Shown in pieces: positions 35,511 through 44,745 of a DNA stretch of 64,000 bases. Positions within the stretch are counted from its first letter, which is position 1. Each line of letters opens with the position of its first letter. The position numbers and the translations under genes are program-made. Below the pieces are notes generated by a model, which saw only the letters and a program-made list of their open reading frames with translations, was not told where the DNA came from and ran no database searches. Source of the DNA: an uncultured Lachnospiraceae bacterium (GTDB lineage: Bacteria > Bacillota > Clostridia > Lachnospirales > Lachnospiraceae); NCBI GenBank assembly GCA_947164865.1, contig CAMUYA010000003.1:62001-126000 (forward strand). Reading direction: 5' to 3'.

Positions 35511-36080
35511 ATGCTACTTACCGATCTGATAAAAGAGAATAAGGGTGTATTTGTCCTTTACTGGTATAACAGTGAGGATAACCTGGAATCCGAGGTATGC
35601 ACTCCCAAGGTCATCGATTACAGGATGATACAGCTGAAGGATGATATAATCCCTTCAATGGCCAGTAAGAATCTATATTGCCTTGTTTACGAAGATGTAG
35701 AATCCGACACAGTCTATATTTTTAACAAAGGCGTGCTTGTCAATGTTGAAGGTGTATTTATAGAGAGTGATGATTTTCTGGTGGACACGGGAGATAAAAG
35801 GATGTTCTTCCGGTACGAACTCTCTTCCGATCTGATGCTGATGAACAGAAAGCGTCACGAGAGAGTACATATGAACAACATCTCTTACACCGGAGTAAAC
35901 ATCACTACGACGATCCCCCTTGATATGGGTGAAGAAGTGATGCTTTACGATCCATCCGAGATCATCCCGGTTTACATACCGGGAGAGGTAGTGTATAAGG
36001 GAGATGACAATACCTACGGCGTGATGATAAGCGGGAATTTCGATCACATCAACAGAGTGGTGATCCCCAAGATCATGTGA
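35511..36080 (+). CDS. PilZ-like c-di-GMP binding protein
   Basis: 189 residues, cytosolic, in the YcgR layout: an N-terminal beta domain (1-100) followed by a PilZ-like domain (105-189). The second PilZ motif is clear (NNISYTG). The arginine motif is imperfect (RKRHER, lacking a strict RxxxR), so c-di-GMP binding is likely but not certain. ATG 35511 is used because GGAGG is 7 nt upstream; the frame is open from 35484. It is divergent from the EAL phosphodiesterase and convergent with a chemotaxis receptor, which suggests motility control. Confidence 0.65.
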   Translation: MLLTDLIKENKGVFVLYWYNSEDNLESEVCTPKVIDYRMIQLKDDIIPSMASKNLYCLVYEDVESDTVYIFNKGVLVNVEGVFIESDDFLVDTGDKRMFFRYELSSDLMLMNRKRHERVHMNNISYTGVNITTTIPLDMGEEVMLYDPSEIIPVYIPGEVVYKGDDNTYGVMISGNFDHINRVVIPKIM

Positions 36081-36157
36081 CGGGCGGAGCTGTATGCTTA
36101 CCGCAGGATCTGGTCTTAGGAAAGATCGAATAGTATAGCGGTGATATCAATATAATT

Positions 36158-36183
36158 AAGGGCAGCCTGTAAAGGCTGCCCTT
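36158..36183. terminator. Terminator hairpin between convergent genes
   Basis: AAGGGCAGCC (36158-36167), loop TGTAAA, GGCTGCCCTT (36174-36183). A perfect 10-bp GC-rich stem with A/T on both sides can serve both the PilZ-like gene and the chemotaxis receptor. T-runs are short on each strand. Confidence 0.75.
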
Positions 36184-36230
36184 ATAGTTTATACATGCCA
36201 TGTTCCAAAGATGATCGGAACGTATTTCGA

Positions 36231-37988
36231 TCATCTTACCTTAAAGAACTCAACATTGCTCTTAAGCTGCGAAGATATCTGACCGAGGCCGTCCGCCTGA
36301 TCCACAACCGCTCCCATATTGGATGAAAGCTGTGTGATGGATGCGCTGGTTTCCTGAGTGGAAGCGGCATATTCCTCGGAAAGGCTTGAGAGCGAATCGA
36401 CAGAAGCCATTATCTTGTCCTTGCCTTCGGTCATGCTGTTTACAAGGGCAGAAATATCTTTGTTGCCCTGCTCCGTTTCCTTAAGGAGAGTGAGCATTTC
36501 ATCAAAGGAAGCTGTCATGTCATCAAGTGCCGAGGCCTCATTTGAAGTGGCCTGCTTGATGTCTGAAGTGAGATTCTTGTTCTCGTTTGAATACTGGGTG
36601 ATGGTACTGAGCATCCTTGTGATCTCACCTGCCATCTGGTTGGACTCTTCCGCAAGACCTTTGATATTGTCGGCAACTACAGCAAATCCTTTTCCTGCCT
36701 CACCTGCTCTTGCTGCCTCGATGGAGGCATTGAGAGCCAGAAGGTTGGTCTGGCTTGCGATGGAGATTATGCCTTCGGCAGCCTTGCTTATCTCGTCAAC
36801 CACCTGAGCCGTCTTTTCGACAGACTCGGCAACCTGTCCGGCTTTGGCATCTGTTTCCTGGTCTGCCTTACGGATATCTTCGAGCATACCCTTGAGTTTG
36901 AGTGAATCTTCATAAAGAGCGCTGACCTTTTCAAGGTTGCCTGCGGAAGCTTCCTGCACTCTGTCTATACTGTCGCCGATGGATATGGTGATGTCGGCGG
37001 TGGTCTGCACATCCTCGGCCATCGTCATGGCACCCTGAGCAAGCTCGCCTACGGCGGTGTTGATGTTACTTGTGTTTTCCTCGGAATCGCTGATGCTGTG
37101 CTTGGCATTTTCAGCCTTATCATTGACAGAATCAGCACAGTCCGCCACTGCGATAAGGGAATCCTGAAGCTTAGCTCTCATGGACTCCATGGAGTATTCC
37201 ACGTTGTAGAATTCGTTGAACTTGCTTTCGGTTTCGATCGTTGTCACAAAGTCTCCGGTGGACATCGTATCTACTGCGCCTACCATGTACTTCAGGCTCT
37301 TTCTCATCATCCTGATAACGATCACGGCTACTGCAAGAGCTGAAATAGCAATGATGGCGAAGACAAGAACAATCAGATTGATGTTGCGCTTCATCTGAGC
37401 CTCATGATGCTGCTTCTCGGCAACTGCCCATTTTTCGGTGATATCTGTCATGTCCGAGATGGATCCTCTTGCGGTTCCGAAGAGGGAATTGAAGCTGTTC
37501 CAGTCACCGCGGTTGTTTCTTACATCATAGGATGATTCCCACTGTTCCAGGTCTGACAGGAATTTTTCATGCAGCGAAGCAAGTGTTGTTCCGTCGTCAA
37601 GCGCTGTACCGGTATAAAGGGAGGGAATTCCGGCGGCAATGGAGAATGCATTCTCAACCCTTTCCACGACCTGATCCCTGTTATCGGAGTAATCCTGAAT
37701 GGCCTCTTCGCGAAGTGAAGTGCGGAGCTCGGGTTCAACATAAGCAAATCCGTTTGAGAGGTTATAATACTGAGTCGCCGCCATCATAGACTGATAGAAA
37801 TCGCGGTCTGCGTTTATCAGATCCGAACTGATGGTATAGAGCCTTTCAAAGTACAGTTCCTCATCTTGCCTGGAATTGGAAAGGAGCTGACTGCTGAATA
37901 CCGCTACACTGGCTATAATGATAGCTATAAGCATTCCGCCGATAAGCATAATAGCCGCCACGATACTTGGTTTCTTTTTCTTTTCCAT
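36231..37988 (-). CDS. Methyl-accepting chemotaxis protein
   Basis: A 585-residue transmembrane receptor. Membrane helix 1 (about 12-33), an extracellular four-helix-type ligand domain of about 160 residues, helix 2 (about 205-228), a HAMP-like region and a long cytoplasmic signalling domain. The hairpin tip is conserved ([33 protein letters not shown] is split here only for recognition: [10 protein letters not shown] and EAARAGEAG). No C-terminal CheR-docking pentapeptide is seen. AAGAAGGAAC precedes the start. It signals to CheA/CheW, which are not in the window. Confidence 0.95.
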   Translation of the reverse strand: MEKKKKPSIVAAIMLIGGMLIAIIIASVAVFSSQLLSNSRQDEELYFERLYTISSDLINADRDFYQSMMAATQYYNLSNGFAYVEPELRTSLREEAIQDYSDNRDQVVERVENAFSIAAGIPSLYTGTALDDGTTLASLHEKFLSDLEQWESSYDVRNNRGDWNSFNSLFGTARGSISDMTDITEKWAVAEKQHHEAQMKRNINLIVLVFAIIAISALAVAVIVIRMMRKSLKYMVGAVDTMSTGDFVTTIETESKFNEFYNVEYSMESMRAKLQDSLIAVADCADSVNDKAENAKHSISDSEENTSNINTAVGELAQGAMTMAEDVQTTADITISIGDSIDRVQEASAGNLEKVSALYEDSLKLKGMLEDIRKADQETDAKAGQVAESVEKTAQVVDEISKAAEGIISIASQTNLLALNASIEAARAGEAGKGFAVVADNIKGLAEESNQMAGEITRMLSTITQYSNENKNLTSDIKQATSNEASALDDMTASFDEMLTLLKETEQGNKDISALVNSMTEGKDKIMASVDSLSSLSEEYAASTQETSASITQLSSNMGAVVDQADGLGQISSQLKSNVEFFKVR

Positions 37989-38065
37989 ATGTTGTTCCTT
38001 CTTTCTGTAGATTCAGAGTTCCCACCAAGACAGGGCGGGCACCCCTTATTGGGTAAATGTCGGAA

Positions 38066-38089
38066 CAAAGAGTCGTTCGCGACTCTTTG
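38066..38089 (-). promoter_or_regulatory. TTCG-capped hairpin in the chemotaxis receptor leader
   Basis: CAAAGAGTCG (38066-38075) and its complement (38080-38089) form a perfect 10-bp stem. On the plus strand the loop is TTCG; in the minus-strand RNA it reads CGAA. It lies in the 5' leader of the receptor gene, about 80 nt before the start codon. There is no T-run. It may stabilise the RNA or affect translation. Confidence 0.5.
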
Positions 38090-38124
38090 CGCGCCGGTGC
38101 ATTCCCGGCAACATTATTAAGATA

Positions 38125-38153
38125 ATTATAAACTTGAACAACCCAGGCCGCAA
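38125..38153 (-). promoter_or_regulatory. Promoter of the chemotaxis receptor gene
   Basis: On the minus strand TTGCGG (38153-38148), 17-bp spacer, TATAAT (38130-38125). The leader to the start codon at 37988 would be about 130 nt and contains the hairpin at 38066-38089. A sigma-28 (FliA-type) site would be expected for a motility gene, but this one looks like a housekeeping promoter. Confidence 0.65.
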
Positions 38154-38192
38154 CAAAGATATTCCTCAAATAACAATTTTTGTGAATTATTG

Positions 38193-38221
38193 TTTAATTA
38201 TTCGGGTAATTTTGGTATAAT
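38193..38221 (+). promoter_or_regulatory. Promoter of the antiporter gene
   Basis: A perfect -10 TATAAT (38216-38221) with extended TGG before it (38213-38215); the -35 TTTAAT (38193-38198) is weak. It would give a leader of about 70 nt to the start at 38299. It is arranged back to back with the chemotaxis receptor promoter. Confidence 0.55.
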
Positions 38222-38298
38222 TGTAGGACACTGACGCAAGAGGTTTCACCTATCCGCGGGAAAGCGGAAATGCCGGTGTAAAGGAGATTTAATCGAAA

Positions 38299-39288
38299 AT
38301 GCTTGTTTTGCCGATCATACTTAGCGTAATCATTCTTATCGCGGGATTTGCCGCACTTATTAAAGGGGCGGACTTTTTTGTGGACGGAAGTGCGGCTCTT
38401 GCAAGAAATCTTAAGGTGCCGGGGCTTATCATCGGGCTGACGGTGGTCGCGATGGGAACAAGTGCCCCTGAGCTTGCGGTATCCACGTCCGCTGCCATAG
38501 CCGGATCCAACGAGATCGCGCTCAGCAACGTGGTTGGTTCAAATATATTCAATCTCATGGTGGTGCTGGGAGCCTGCGCGCTTTTCTGTCCCGTTCCCGT
38601 TGAGAGCATCGTGCTCAGGAGAGACTTCCCGGTATCCGTGGCCGTTACGGTATTTGTACTGCTTGCCTCATGCTGGAAAGCGATCTTTAAGGGAACGGTA
38701 TTCAGATCTCAGATGAGTGACAATATCGGGCTTGTAAGCAGATGGACAGGTATAGTGCTGATGGTAGTGTTCGTAGGATATCTGGTGTATCTTATCATAG
38801 ATGCGAAAAAGCATCCGGAACCTGAGACGGACGAGCCGAAAAAGCCCTACTGGAAGTGCATACTGTTTATACTCCTCGGGCTTGCGCTTATAGTGGCCGG
38901 AGGTCAGGCGGTAGTCCAGAGCGCCAAGTATATTGCGAGAGTGGCCGGTATGACTGAAACCCTTATAGGGCTTACCGTTGTCGCACTTGGAACATCCCTT
39001 CCCGAGCTTGTCACTTCCATTGTGGCAGCAAGAAAGGGAGAGACGGGCTTAGCCGTCGGAAATGTTGTGGGATCAAACATTTTCAACATAATGCTGATCC
39101 TCGGAATATCATCAACGATACATCCCGTTGCGGTTAATACCGCATCGGTATATGACATGGCGATACTTTTGTTTGTGAGCCTGCTTGTATTTTTGTTTTC
39201 ATTCAGCAAGAAAAAGATCGTCAGGGCGGAGGGCATTATAATGCTGCTTCTGTATGCGGCTGATGTGGCCTTTGCCATCATCAGATAG
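38299..39288 (+). CDS. Sodium/calcium exchanger family membrane protein
   Basis: A 329-residue integral membrane protein of the CaCA superfamily (YrbG type), exchanging Na+ for Ca2+ or a similar cation. The two inverted alpha repeats are evident: VVAMGTSAPELAVS with SNVVGSNIFN in the first half, VVALGTSLPELVTS with GNVVGSNIFN in the second. About ten helices are predicted with a hydrophilic loop near residue 175. AAGGAG is 12 nt before the ATG. The acetyltransferase gene follows after 17 bp. Confidence 0.93.
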   Translation: MLVLPIILSVIILIAGFAALIKGADFFVDGSAALARNLKVPGLIIGLTVVAMGTSAPELAVSTSAAIAGSNEIALSNVVGSNIFNLMVVLGACALFCPVPVESIVLRRDFPVSVAVTVFVLLASCWKAIFKGTVFRSQMSDNIGLVSRWTGIVLMVVFVGYLVYLIIDAKKHPEPETDEPKKPYWKCILFILLGLALIVAGGQAVVQSAKYIARVAGMTETLIGLTVVALGTSLPELVTSIVAARKGETGLAVGNVVGSNIFNIMLILGISSTIHPVAVNTASVYDMAILLFVSLLVFLFSFSKKKIVRAEGIIMLLLYAADVAFAIIR

Positions 39289-39305
39289 ATCAGGAGGAAA
39301 GAGCT

Positions 39306-39740
39306 ATGAGAGTAAGAGAGTATCAACACCGCGACATTGCTGCTATGACTGATATCTGGAACGAAGCGGTAGATGAAGGAGATGCATTTGAGAACGAGGA
39401 AAAGCTCGAGGCACTTGGAGCCGAAAAGTTTTTCTCGGAGCTGGTCTACTGCGGCGTAGCGGTGGATTTTGGCGGGAATCTTCACGGGCTTTACATACTT
39501 AAAAAGACGGAAACAGAAGGTCTGGCGGAGGCGGAATTTGCCGTAAAGAGCCCCAGCAGGAATATGAAGGCCGGTGCGGATCTCGTAAACGACTGCATCA
39601 AAAACGCCAAGGCCAAGGGTTTTACAGGCGTGGTGCTCTGCGCTGTAGTGGAGAAGAATCCCGTTGTGAGCCACCTTTGTGAAAAGTTCGGATTTAAGAA
39701 GCAGGAAGCGGACGGAAGATTTTTATTAAACCTTCAGTAA
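39306..39740 (+). CDS. GNAT-family N-acetyltransferase
   Basis: 144 residues. The N-terminal beta strand and helix (MRVREYQHRDIAAMTDIWNEAVDEGDAF) and the C-terminal CAVVEKNPVVSHLCEKFGFKKQEADGRF fit the GNAT fold. The acetyl-CoA loop is not a clean RxxGxG/A. The substrate is unknown. A strong AGGAGG site is present, and it probably shares a transcript with the antiporter. Confidence 0.75.
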   Translation: MRVREYQHRDIAAMTDIWNEAVDEGDAFENEEKLEALGAEKFFSELVYCGVAVDFGGNLHGLYILKKTETEGLAEAEFAVKSPSRNMKAGADLVNDCIKNAKAKGFTGVVLCAVVEKNPVVSHLCEKFGFKKQEADGRFLLNLQ

Positions 39741-39805
39741 ATATGTCAGCAGGGATCGACGGTTTAGAGAGTAATCCTGTATCAGAATAAATCTAAGGTC
39801 AGAAG

Positions 39806-40780
39806 ATGAAAAAGAGATTAACGGCGGCAGCGGTCGCATTGCTTATTGCACTTGTGAGTGCAGGCTGCAAAAAAGAATCGGACCAGGCTCACGATCCCAG
39901 GCTTTTGCTCGGCTTTAGCCAGATCGGCACAGAGAGCGCATGGAGGATCGGCAACACGGTGGATATAGAGGAACAGGCCGAAAACTACGGCGTGAGCCTT
40001 ATGCTGGAAAATGCGAACCAGAAGCAGGAAAACCAGATCGCGGCTATCCGGCGTTTTATCGCATATAAGGTGGATGTGATAGCTTTTTCTCCCATAGTTG
40101 AGGACGGCTGGGACAATGTGCTGGCGGAGGCTGAAAACGCCGGGATCCCTGTGGTGCTTGTGGACAGGGATATAAATACCGACAATCCGGAACTTATCAC
40201 ATGCAAGATAGGAGCCGACTTTTACAGCGAGGGAGTCATGGCCGGGGAATATCTCATCCGTAAGGCCGACAGCCTTGGGCTGGATCATATCAATATAGTG
40301 GAGATAACGGGAACCGCCAATTCCACGCCCATGATGCAGAGGCAGGCAGGTTTTTTTGACACCATTTCCGGCGATGAGAGAATGAATGTGCTTGAGAGCA
40401 TAGACGGGGATTTTCTCAAAAGCCGAGGAGCGGAGTGCATGCGGTATCTGCTGGATACCTACGGTGATTCCATCGATGCGGTGTTTTCACACAATGACGA
40501 AATGACTATAGGGGCCATCCCCGAGATAGAAGAAGCCGGCTATAAACCGGGCAGTGATATCATAATCATCTCAATTGACGGCGGACAGGACGCCATCGAC
40601 ATTCTGAAAGAAGGCAGGATCAACTGCGTGGTGGAGTGCACTCCCAAGCTGGGGAAAGCGCTTATGGAGACCGCGCTCAAGCTCAAATCCGGAGAGACGG
40701 TGGATGAAGTGATCCACCCGCAGGAGCAGGTGTTTTCGGATGAGCAGGATACTTCCCTGATCGCACCCAGAGGGTATTGA
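39806..40780 (+). CDS. Periplasmic-binding-protein-like lipoprotein, likely sensor partner
   Basis: 324 residues with a lipoprotein signal (LVSAGC, Cys21). The fold is the sugar-binding class I type (YtfQ/RbsB-like): LLGFSQIGTESAWRIGNT, VDVIAFSPIVEDGWDNVL, VLVDRDI, VFSHNDEMTIGAI. It is followed directly by a sensor kinase and a response regulator and is separate from the transporter's own binding protein at 43635. That layout resembles the XylFII-LytS-YesN three-component sugar sensor of clostridia, so this protein probably presents the ligand to the kinase rather than to the importer. Ligand identity is inferred only as a sugar. Confidence 0.8.
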   Translation: MKKRLTAAAVALLIALVSAGCKKESDQAHDPRLLLGFSQIGTESAWRIGNTVDIEEQAENYGVSLMLENANQKQENQIAAIRRFIAYKVDVIAFSPIVEDGWDNVLAEAENAGIPVVLVDRDINTDNPELITCKIGADFYSEGVMAGEYLIRKADSLGLDHINIVEITGTANSTPMMQRQAGFFDTISGDERMNVLESIDGDFLKSRGAECMRYLLDTYGDSIDAVFSHNDEMTIGAIPEIEEAGYKPGSDIIIISIDGGQDAIDILKEGRINCVVECTPKLGKALMETALKLKSGETVDEVIHPQEQVFSDEQDTSLIAPRGY

Positions 40781-40788
40781 CAAGACAT

Positions 40789-42255
40789 ATGGAGAAGGTC
40801 AAAAAAGAAAAGAGTATTCTGGGGCAGATAAGCGATCTGAGCCACAGACTTGTGCTTGTGCTGGTGATTCCCATAATCATCAGCCTTATTTTGATGCTCT
40901 TTTATGCGTGGAAATATCACAGCTCGATCTTCAGGATGGATACAATAGCAAGCCTTAAGGACACTGTGGTAGAAGTGATCCCGGGAACCGCGTGGAATAT
41001 TGTGAGCGGGAGGGAATCCTTCGAGAACAGCAAGCTCTATGCCACCATTCACGAAGTGGAGGATACGATAGAGAGCGTCACCGACAAGACAGGTGAGGAA
41101 AACAGGCTTTCGCTTATAGTCGCACACCGCACCATGCAGACACTTGAAAACTATGTGGACACCATAAGGGATAATATAAATGCTCAGGCACCGGTGGTGG
41201 AAAGCGAGGCAGTGGTCAGCGAGATCAGAGATGTGGCAAGCCTTGTTGACAGCATGCTGAACGAGTATATCGCGGGAGAGATCAGATCTACCGCCCATAT
41301 GAGTATCAGCATGGGAATAGTCATAATCGTCACGGCCGTGGCAGAGCTTGTCATCGTCATCGTGGCATGGATATTCAGAAACCGTTCGGTTAAGCGGACG
41401 GCACTTTCCGTAAGGCAGCCCATAGAGCGACTGGAGGAGGCGGCGGAGCGCATTGCGGAGGGGTCCCTGGACGAGCGTATTGCCGACACGGATATATCGG
41501 AGCTGAGAAACCTTACGGCCCAGGTAAATATAATGGCTGACCGCCTGAAATCCATGATGGACAAAAGCACACAGGACGCAAGGAATCTGAGAAAAGCAGA
41601 GCTTCGTACCCTTCAGGCCCAGATAAATCCGCATTTTTTGTATAACACTCTGGATGCCATAGTATGGAAGGCCGAAGCGGGAAACAAGGAAGAGGTCATA
41701 CAGCTGACGGATGCATTGAGCAATTTCTTCCGGATCAGCCTTTCTTCCGGCGCCGACTGGATCCCCATTAGTCAGGAAAAGAAGCATATAGAAGGATATC
41801 TCAGGATACAGCAGACCAGGTACCGTGACATCATGAAATACGAGATAGATATCCCCGATGAGCTGGGAGATGTCTATATATTAAAGCTCCTGCTGCAGCC
41901 TCTTGTGGAGAATGCTCTTTATCACGGATTGAAGATAAAAAGAGGCGGCGGGATCATAAGCGTGACCGGCAGACGCGAGGGAGATGAGCTTGTGTTTTCC
42001 GTAAAGGATACCGGCCTGGGAATGACTGCAGACCAGCTTAAGGAACTGAACGAGCGAATGAAGAACGGGCAGCCTTCCGTCAGTGAGGGAGGCGGAGGCT
42101 TCGGCCTTGTTAACGTCAACCTGCGCATCAGGCTGTATTACAATCAGACGGAAGGCCTGAAGATCGAAAGCAGTGAGAACGGCACGACAGTATCCTTCAG
42201 AGTACCTTGCAGGAGCAGAGAGGAGATCAGCGAAAATGAAAGTGTTTCTGGCTGA
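40789..42255 (+). CDS. LytS/YesM-type sensor histidine kinase
   Basis: About 488 residues. One membrane helix near the N-terminus (25-45), an extracellular region of roughly 130 residues, a second helix (about 180-200), HAMP (205-255), and a His_kinase domain with His282 in INPHFLYNTLD. The ATP-binding region has LVENALYHGLK, DTGLGM and GGGFGLVN. ATG 40789 is preferred; a TTG at 40777 overlapping the previous stop is also possible. It should phosphorylate the AraC-type regulator whose gene overlaps its 3' end by 20 bp. Confidence 0.92.
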   Translation: MEKVKKEKSILGQISDLSHRLVLVLVIPIIISLILMLFYAWKYHSSIFRMDTIASLKDTVVEVIPGTAWNIVSGRESFENSKLYATIHEVEDTIESVTDKTGEENRLSLIVAHRTMQTLENYVDTIRDNINAQAPVVESEAVVSEIRDVASLVDSMLNEYIAGEIRSTAHMSISMGIVIIVTAVAELVIVIVAWIFRNRSVKRTALSVRQPIERLEEAAERIAEGSLDERIADTDISELRNLTAQVNIMADRLKSMMDKSTQDARNLRKAELRTLQAQINPHFLYNTLDAIVWKAEAGNKEEVIQLTDALSNFFRISLSSGADWIPISQEKKHIEGYLRIQQTRYRDIMKYEIDIPDELGDVYILKLLLQPLVENALYHGLKIKRGGGIISVTGRREGDELVFSVKDTGLGMTADQLKELNERMKNGQPSVSEGGGGFGLVNVNLRIRLYYNQTEGLKIESSENGTTVSFRVPCRSREEISENESVSG

Positions 42256-43489
42256 TGATGAGATAGTGGTCAGAGAGGGAATAAGAGAATCTTTTCCCTG
42301 GGATGACACCCCGTATGTGCTGGTGGGAGAAGCACCGGACGGAGAGATGGCTCTTCCTATGATAAGAGATACAAACCCCGATATAGTGATAACCGATATC
42401 AAAATGCCCTTTATGGACGGGATAGAGCTCTGTCGCACTCTGCGCACCCAGATGCCATGGATCGGGATCATAGTGCTGAGCGGCTATGACGAGTTTGAAT
42501 ACGCAAGGCAGTGCCTCGCCCTGGGAGTAAAGGAATACCTTTTAAAGCCCATTAACGCCGAGGAACTCCGCGGAGTTCTCGATAAGGTGAGCAGACAGAT
42601 ACAGGATGAGAGAAAGGCCATTGAGCACGCCGCAAGCCTGAGGGCGAGGATGGATGCGGGAGGAAAACTGGTAAAGGAAAAACTCACAGGTTCGCTCTTT
42701 TCGGATGAAGCGGCAGAGGAGGACGCAAAGAGCGTGCTTGCTCAGCTTTCAACAATGGGATGCTCCGTTCCGGCACCTTTCTATGCGGTGATAGACGGCC
42801 TGTTTTCTCCAAAATCGGAAGGTCAGTCGGCAGCGGAAGCTCTGGCGGAAAAGAACGGAGGAAGCATCACTGCCTCCCCCGGAAGGACGGGTACGAGATT
42901 TCTTGTATCCGGGGACAGCGCCGATGAAGTGGAAGAGAGGGCCTATTCCTTTGCAGCATCCCTTCTTCGCGAGCTCGAGAGGATGGGGGCCGAAGCGGTG
43001 AAGGTGGGGATAGGCGATATAGTGGATAAGCCCGAGGATATATTCCGCAGCTTCAAAACCGCCCGCCATATAAGGCATCTTCTCACTGACAGACAGGAAG
43101 AAAAATTCCTGATACTCGGCGCCAGAGAGATGGGCGAAAGATCCGACGAATCCACACCCGAAGTGATAAGCGAAGCAAAGCTTTATATGTCGAGAAACTT
43201 TTCCAATCCCAATCTTATGCTGCAGGATGTGGCAAAGGCGGTGGGAATGAGCAACAGCCGTTTCTCCACCGTGTTTTCACAGCAGAGCGGACAGACATTT
43301 ACGGAGTATCTTATGTATCTGCGGCTGGGAAAAGCAAAGGAAATGCTGCGTACCACCGGCCTACGGAGCTCACAGATAGCCGGGGAGGTGGGATACAACG
43401 ATTCCCACTATTTCAGTTATATATTTAAGAAAAACACCGGAATCACGCCATCTGAGTATAGAGCGCAAAATCAAAATCAACCCGGATAA
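42236..43489 (+). CDS. AraC-type response regulator (YesN-like)
   Basis: 417 residues. An N-terminal receiver with Asp54 in VITDIKMPFMDG (residues 1-120), a middle linker domain (about 130-300) and a C-terminal AraC/XylS double helix-turn-helix (about 315-417; LQDVAKAVGMSNSRFSTVFSQQSGQTF and IAGEVGYNDSHYFSYIFKKNTGITPSEYR). ATG 42236 follows AGGAG inside the kinase gene; the frame opens at 42173. It most likely activates the importer operon that starts at 43635. Confidence 0.93.
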   Translation: MKVFLADDEIVVREGIRESFPWDDTPYVLVGEAPDGEMALPMIRDTNPDIVITDIKMPFMDGIELCRTLRTQMPWIGIIVLSGYDEFEYARQCLALGVKEYLLKPINAEELRGVLDKVSRQIQDERKAIEHAASLRARMDAGGKLVKEKLTGSLFSDEAAEEDAKSVLAQLSTMGCSVPAPFYAVIDGLFSPKSEGQSAAEALAEKNGGSITASPGRTGTRFLVSGDSADEVEERAYSFAASLLRELERMGAEAVKVGIGDIVDKPEDIFRSFKTARHIRHLLTDRQEEKFLILGAREMGERSDESTPEVISEAKLYMSRNFSNPNLMLQDVAKAVGMSNSRFSTVFSQQSGQTFTEYLMYLRLGKAKEMLRTTGLRSSQIAGEVGYNDSHYFSYIFKKNTGITPSEYRAQNQNQPG

Positions 43490-43545
43490 AAAAATAATCT
43501 ACCGTTATTTTTAAAATCAGTAAAATTTCAAACCGAATCGAAACC

Positions 43546-43572
43546 AGCCTGCATTTACCAAAAATGCAGGCT
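43546..43572 (+). terminator. Hairpin between regulator and importer operon
   Basis: AGCCTGCATTT (43546-43556), loop ACCAA, AAATGCAGGCT (43562-43572). It is a perfect 11-bp stem, followed only by a loose T-rich stretch. It may end the regulator transcript or lie in the leader of the binding-protein gene 62 bp downstream. Confidence 0.55.
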
Positions 43573-43634
43573 GAGTTATTCTCTATATGTAAATGCCGCA
43601 GATGCGGCGACAAAAATAAGGAGGATAGCAAATA

Positions 43635-44600
43635 ATGAAGAAGTATTTATCATTGTTACTTGTCGGAGTACTCGCAGTAGCATGCATGTTCACCGGTTGC
43701 GCAGGCGGCGGTGGAAAGAAAGGCGGAGCGATCAAGGTCGGAGTTGTTAACAACCCCCCTTCAGAGTCCGGATACCGTGAAGCAAACGTTAAGGACATGG
43801 AAGCAGTTTTCTCAGCTGAGAACGGCTACGAATTAAAGACCGCATACAGCCTTAAGAACGATGAGCAGCTTCAGGCAGCTCAGGGATTCATCACAGAAGG
43901 CGTTGACTACCTGCTCATTTCTGCAGCAGAGACCACAGGATGGGACGAAGTATTAAAGAAGGCAAAAGAAGCAGGAATCAAGGTTTATCTCTTTGACCGT
44001 ATGATAGATGTTGATACAAGTCTCTATGAGGCAGCAGTTGTATCAGATATGGCTAAGGAAGGCGACACCGCAGTTCAGTGGCTCCTTTCACAGAACCTTC
44101 CCGAGTACAACGTAATCCATATTCAGGGTGCTATGGGTTCAGACGCTCAGATCGGACGTACAGGTGCTCTTGATGCTCAGTTTGCAGCAGGAACAATGAA
44201 CAAGGTTGTTCAGCAGACAGCTACATGGGACGAGGCAGAAGCAAAGAAGATCGTTGAGACCGTTATCAACAGCGGCGAGAGCTTCAACGTAATCTACGCA
44301 GAGAACGACGGTATGGCTAAGGGCGCTGTAGCAGCACTTGACGAAGCAGGCATCACCCACGGCGTTGACGGCGATGTAATCGTTATGGGATTTGACTGCA
44401 ACAAGTGGGCACTCAGAGAGCTCCTTGCAGGCAACTGGAACTATGATGGACAGTGCAGCCCCTTCCAGGCTCAGATCATCAGCGACCTGATCAAGGGCAA
44501 CAAGACCACTTCCGAGAAGAAGATCATCAACGAGGAGAAGGGCTTTGATGCAAAGACTCTTACCCAGAGTGATATCGACACCTACGGATTAGGCGAGTAA
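43635..44600 (+). CDS. Sugar ABC transporter substrate-binding lipoprotein (YtfQ-like)
   Basis: 321 residues with lipobox FTGC (Cys22). Class I sugar-binding fold: VGVVNNPPSESGYREANVKDM, VDYLLISAAETTGWDEVL, VYLFDRMIDVD, YAENDGMAKGAVAAL. It is the likely external receptor of the importer encoded downstream and resembles the galactofuranose-binding protein YtfQ. The codons are those of a highly expressed gene, unlike the regulators upstream. AAGGAGGATAGC precedes the ATG. A hairpin terminator separates it from the ATPase gene, which would keep it in excess. Confidence 0.88.
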   Translation: MKKYLSLLLVGVLAVACMFTGCAGGGGKKGGAIKVGVVNNPPSESGYREANVKDMEAVFSAENGYELKTAYSLKNDEQLQAAQGFITEGVDYLLISAAETTGWDEVLKKAKEAGIKVYLFDRMIDVDTSLYEAAVVSDMAKEGDTAVQWLLSQNLPEYNVIHIQGAMGSDAQIGRTGALDAQFAAGTMNKVVQQTATWDEAEAKKIVETVINSGESFNVIYAENDGMAKGAVAALDEAGITHGVDGDVIVMGFDCNKWALRELLAGNWNYDGQCSPFQAQIISDLIKGNKTTSEKKIINEEKGFDAKTLTQSDIDTYGLGE

Positions 44601-44620
44601 TATTAAGGCTTAAAACAATT

Positions 44621-44665
44621 AGCGCAGCGAAGCTGTAGATATATGGCAGCCCGCTGCGCTTTTTT
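44621..44665 (+). terminator. Internal terminator after the binding-protein gene
   Basis: AGCGCAGCG (44621-44629) pairs with CGCTGCGCT (44652-44660) and is followed by T6. An inner GCTG/CAGC pairing is possible. It lies between the binding-protein and ATPase genes of one operon, so it probably acts as a partial terminator that lets the binding protein be made in excess. Confidence 0.85.
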
Positions 44666-44745
44666 AAGGGCAGAGCCGGCAAAAGCTCTGCCGTGAACAC
44701 AGATCAAGTCGGTAAACTGATCTGATTGCGGGAGGTACAAATCAC

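Noticed and set aside
40540..41787. 415-codon minus-strand frame
   Set aside because: It is opposite the binding-protein-like lipoprotein and the kinase gene, both clearly coding.
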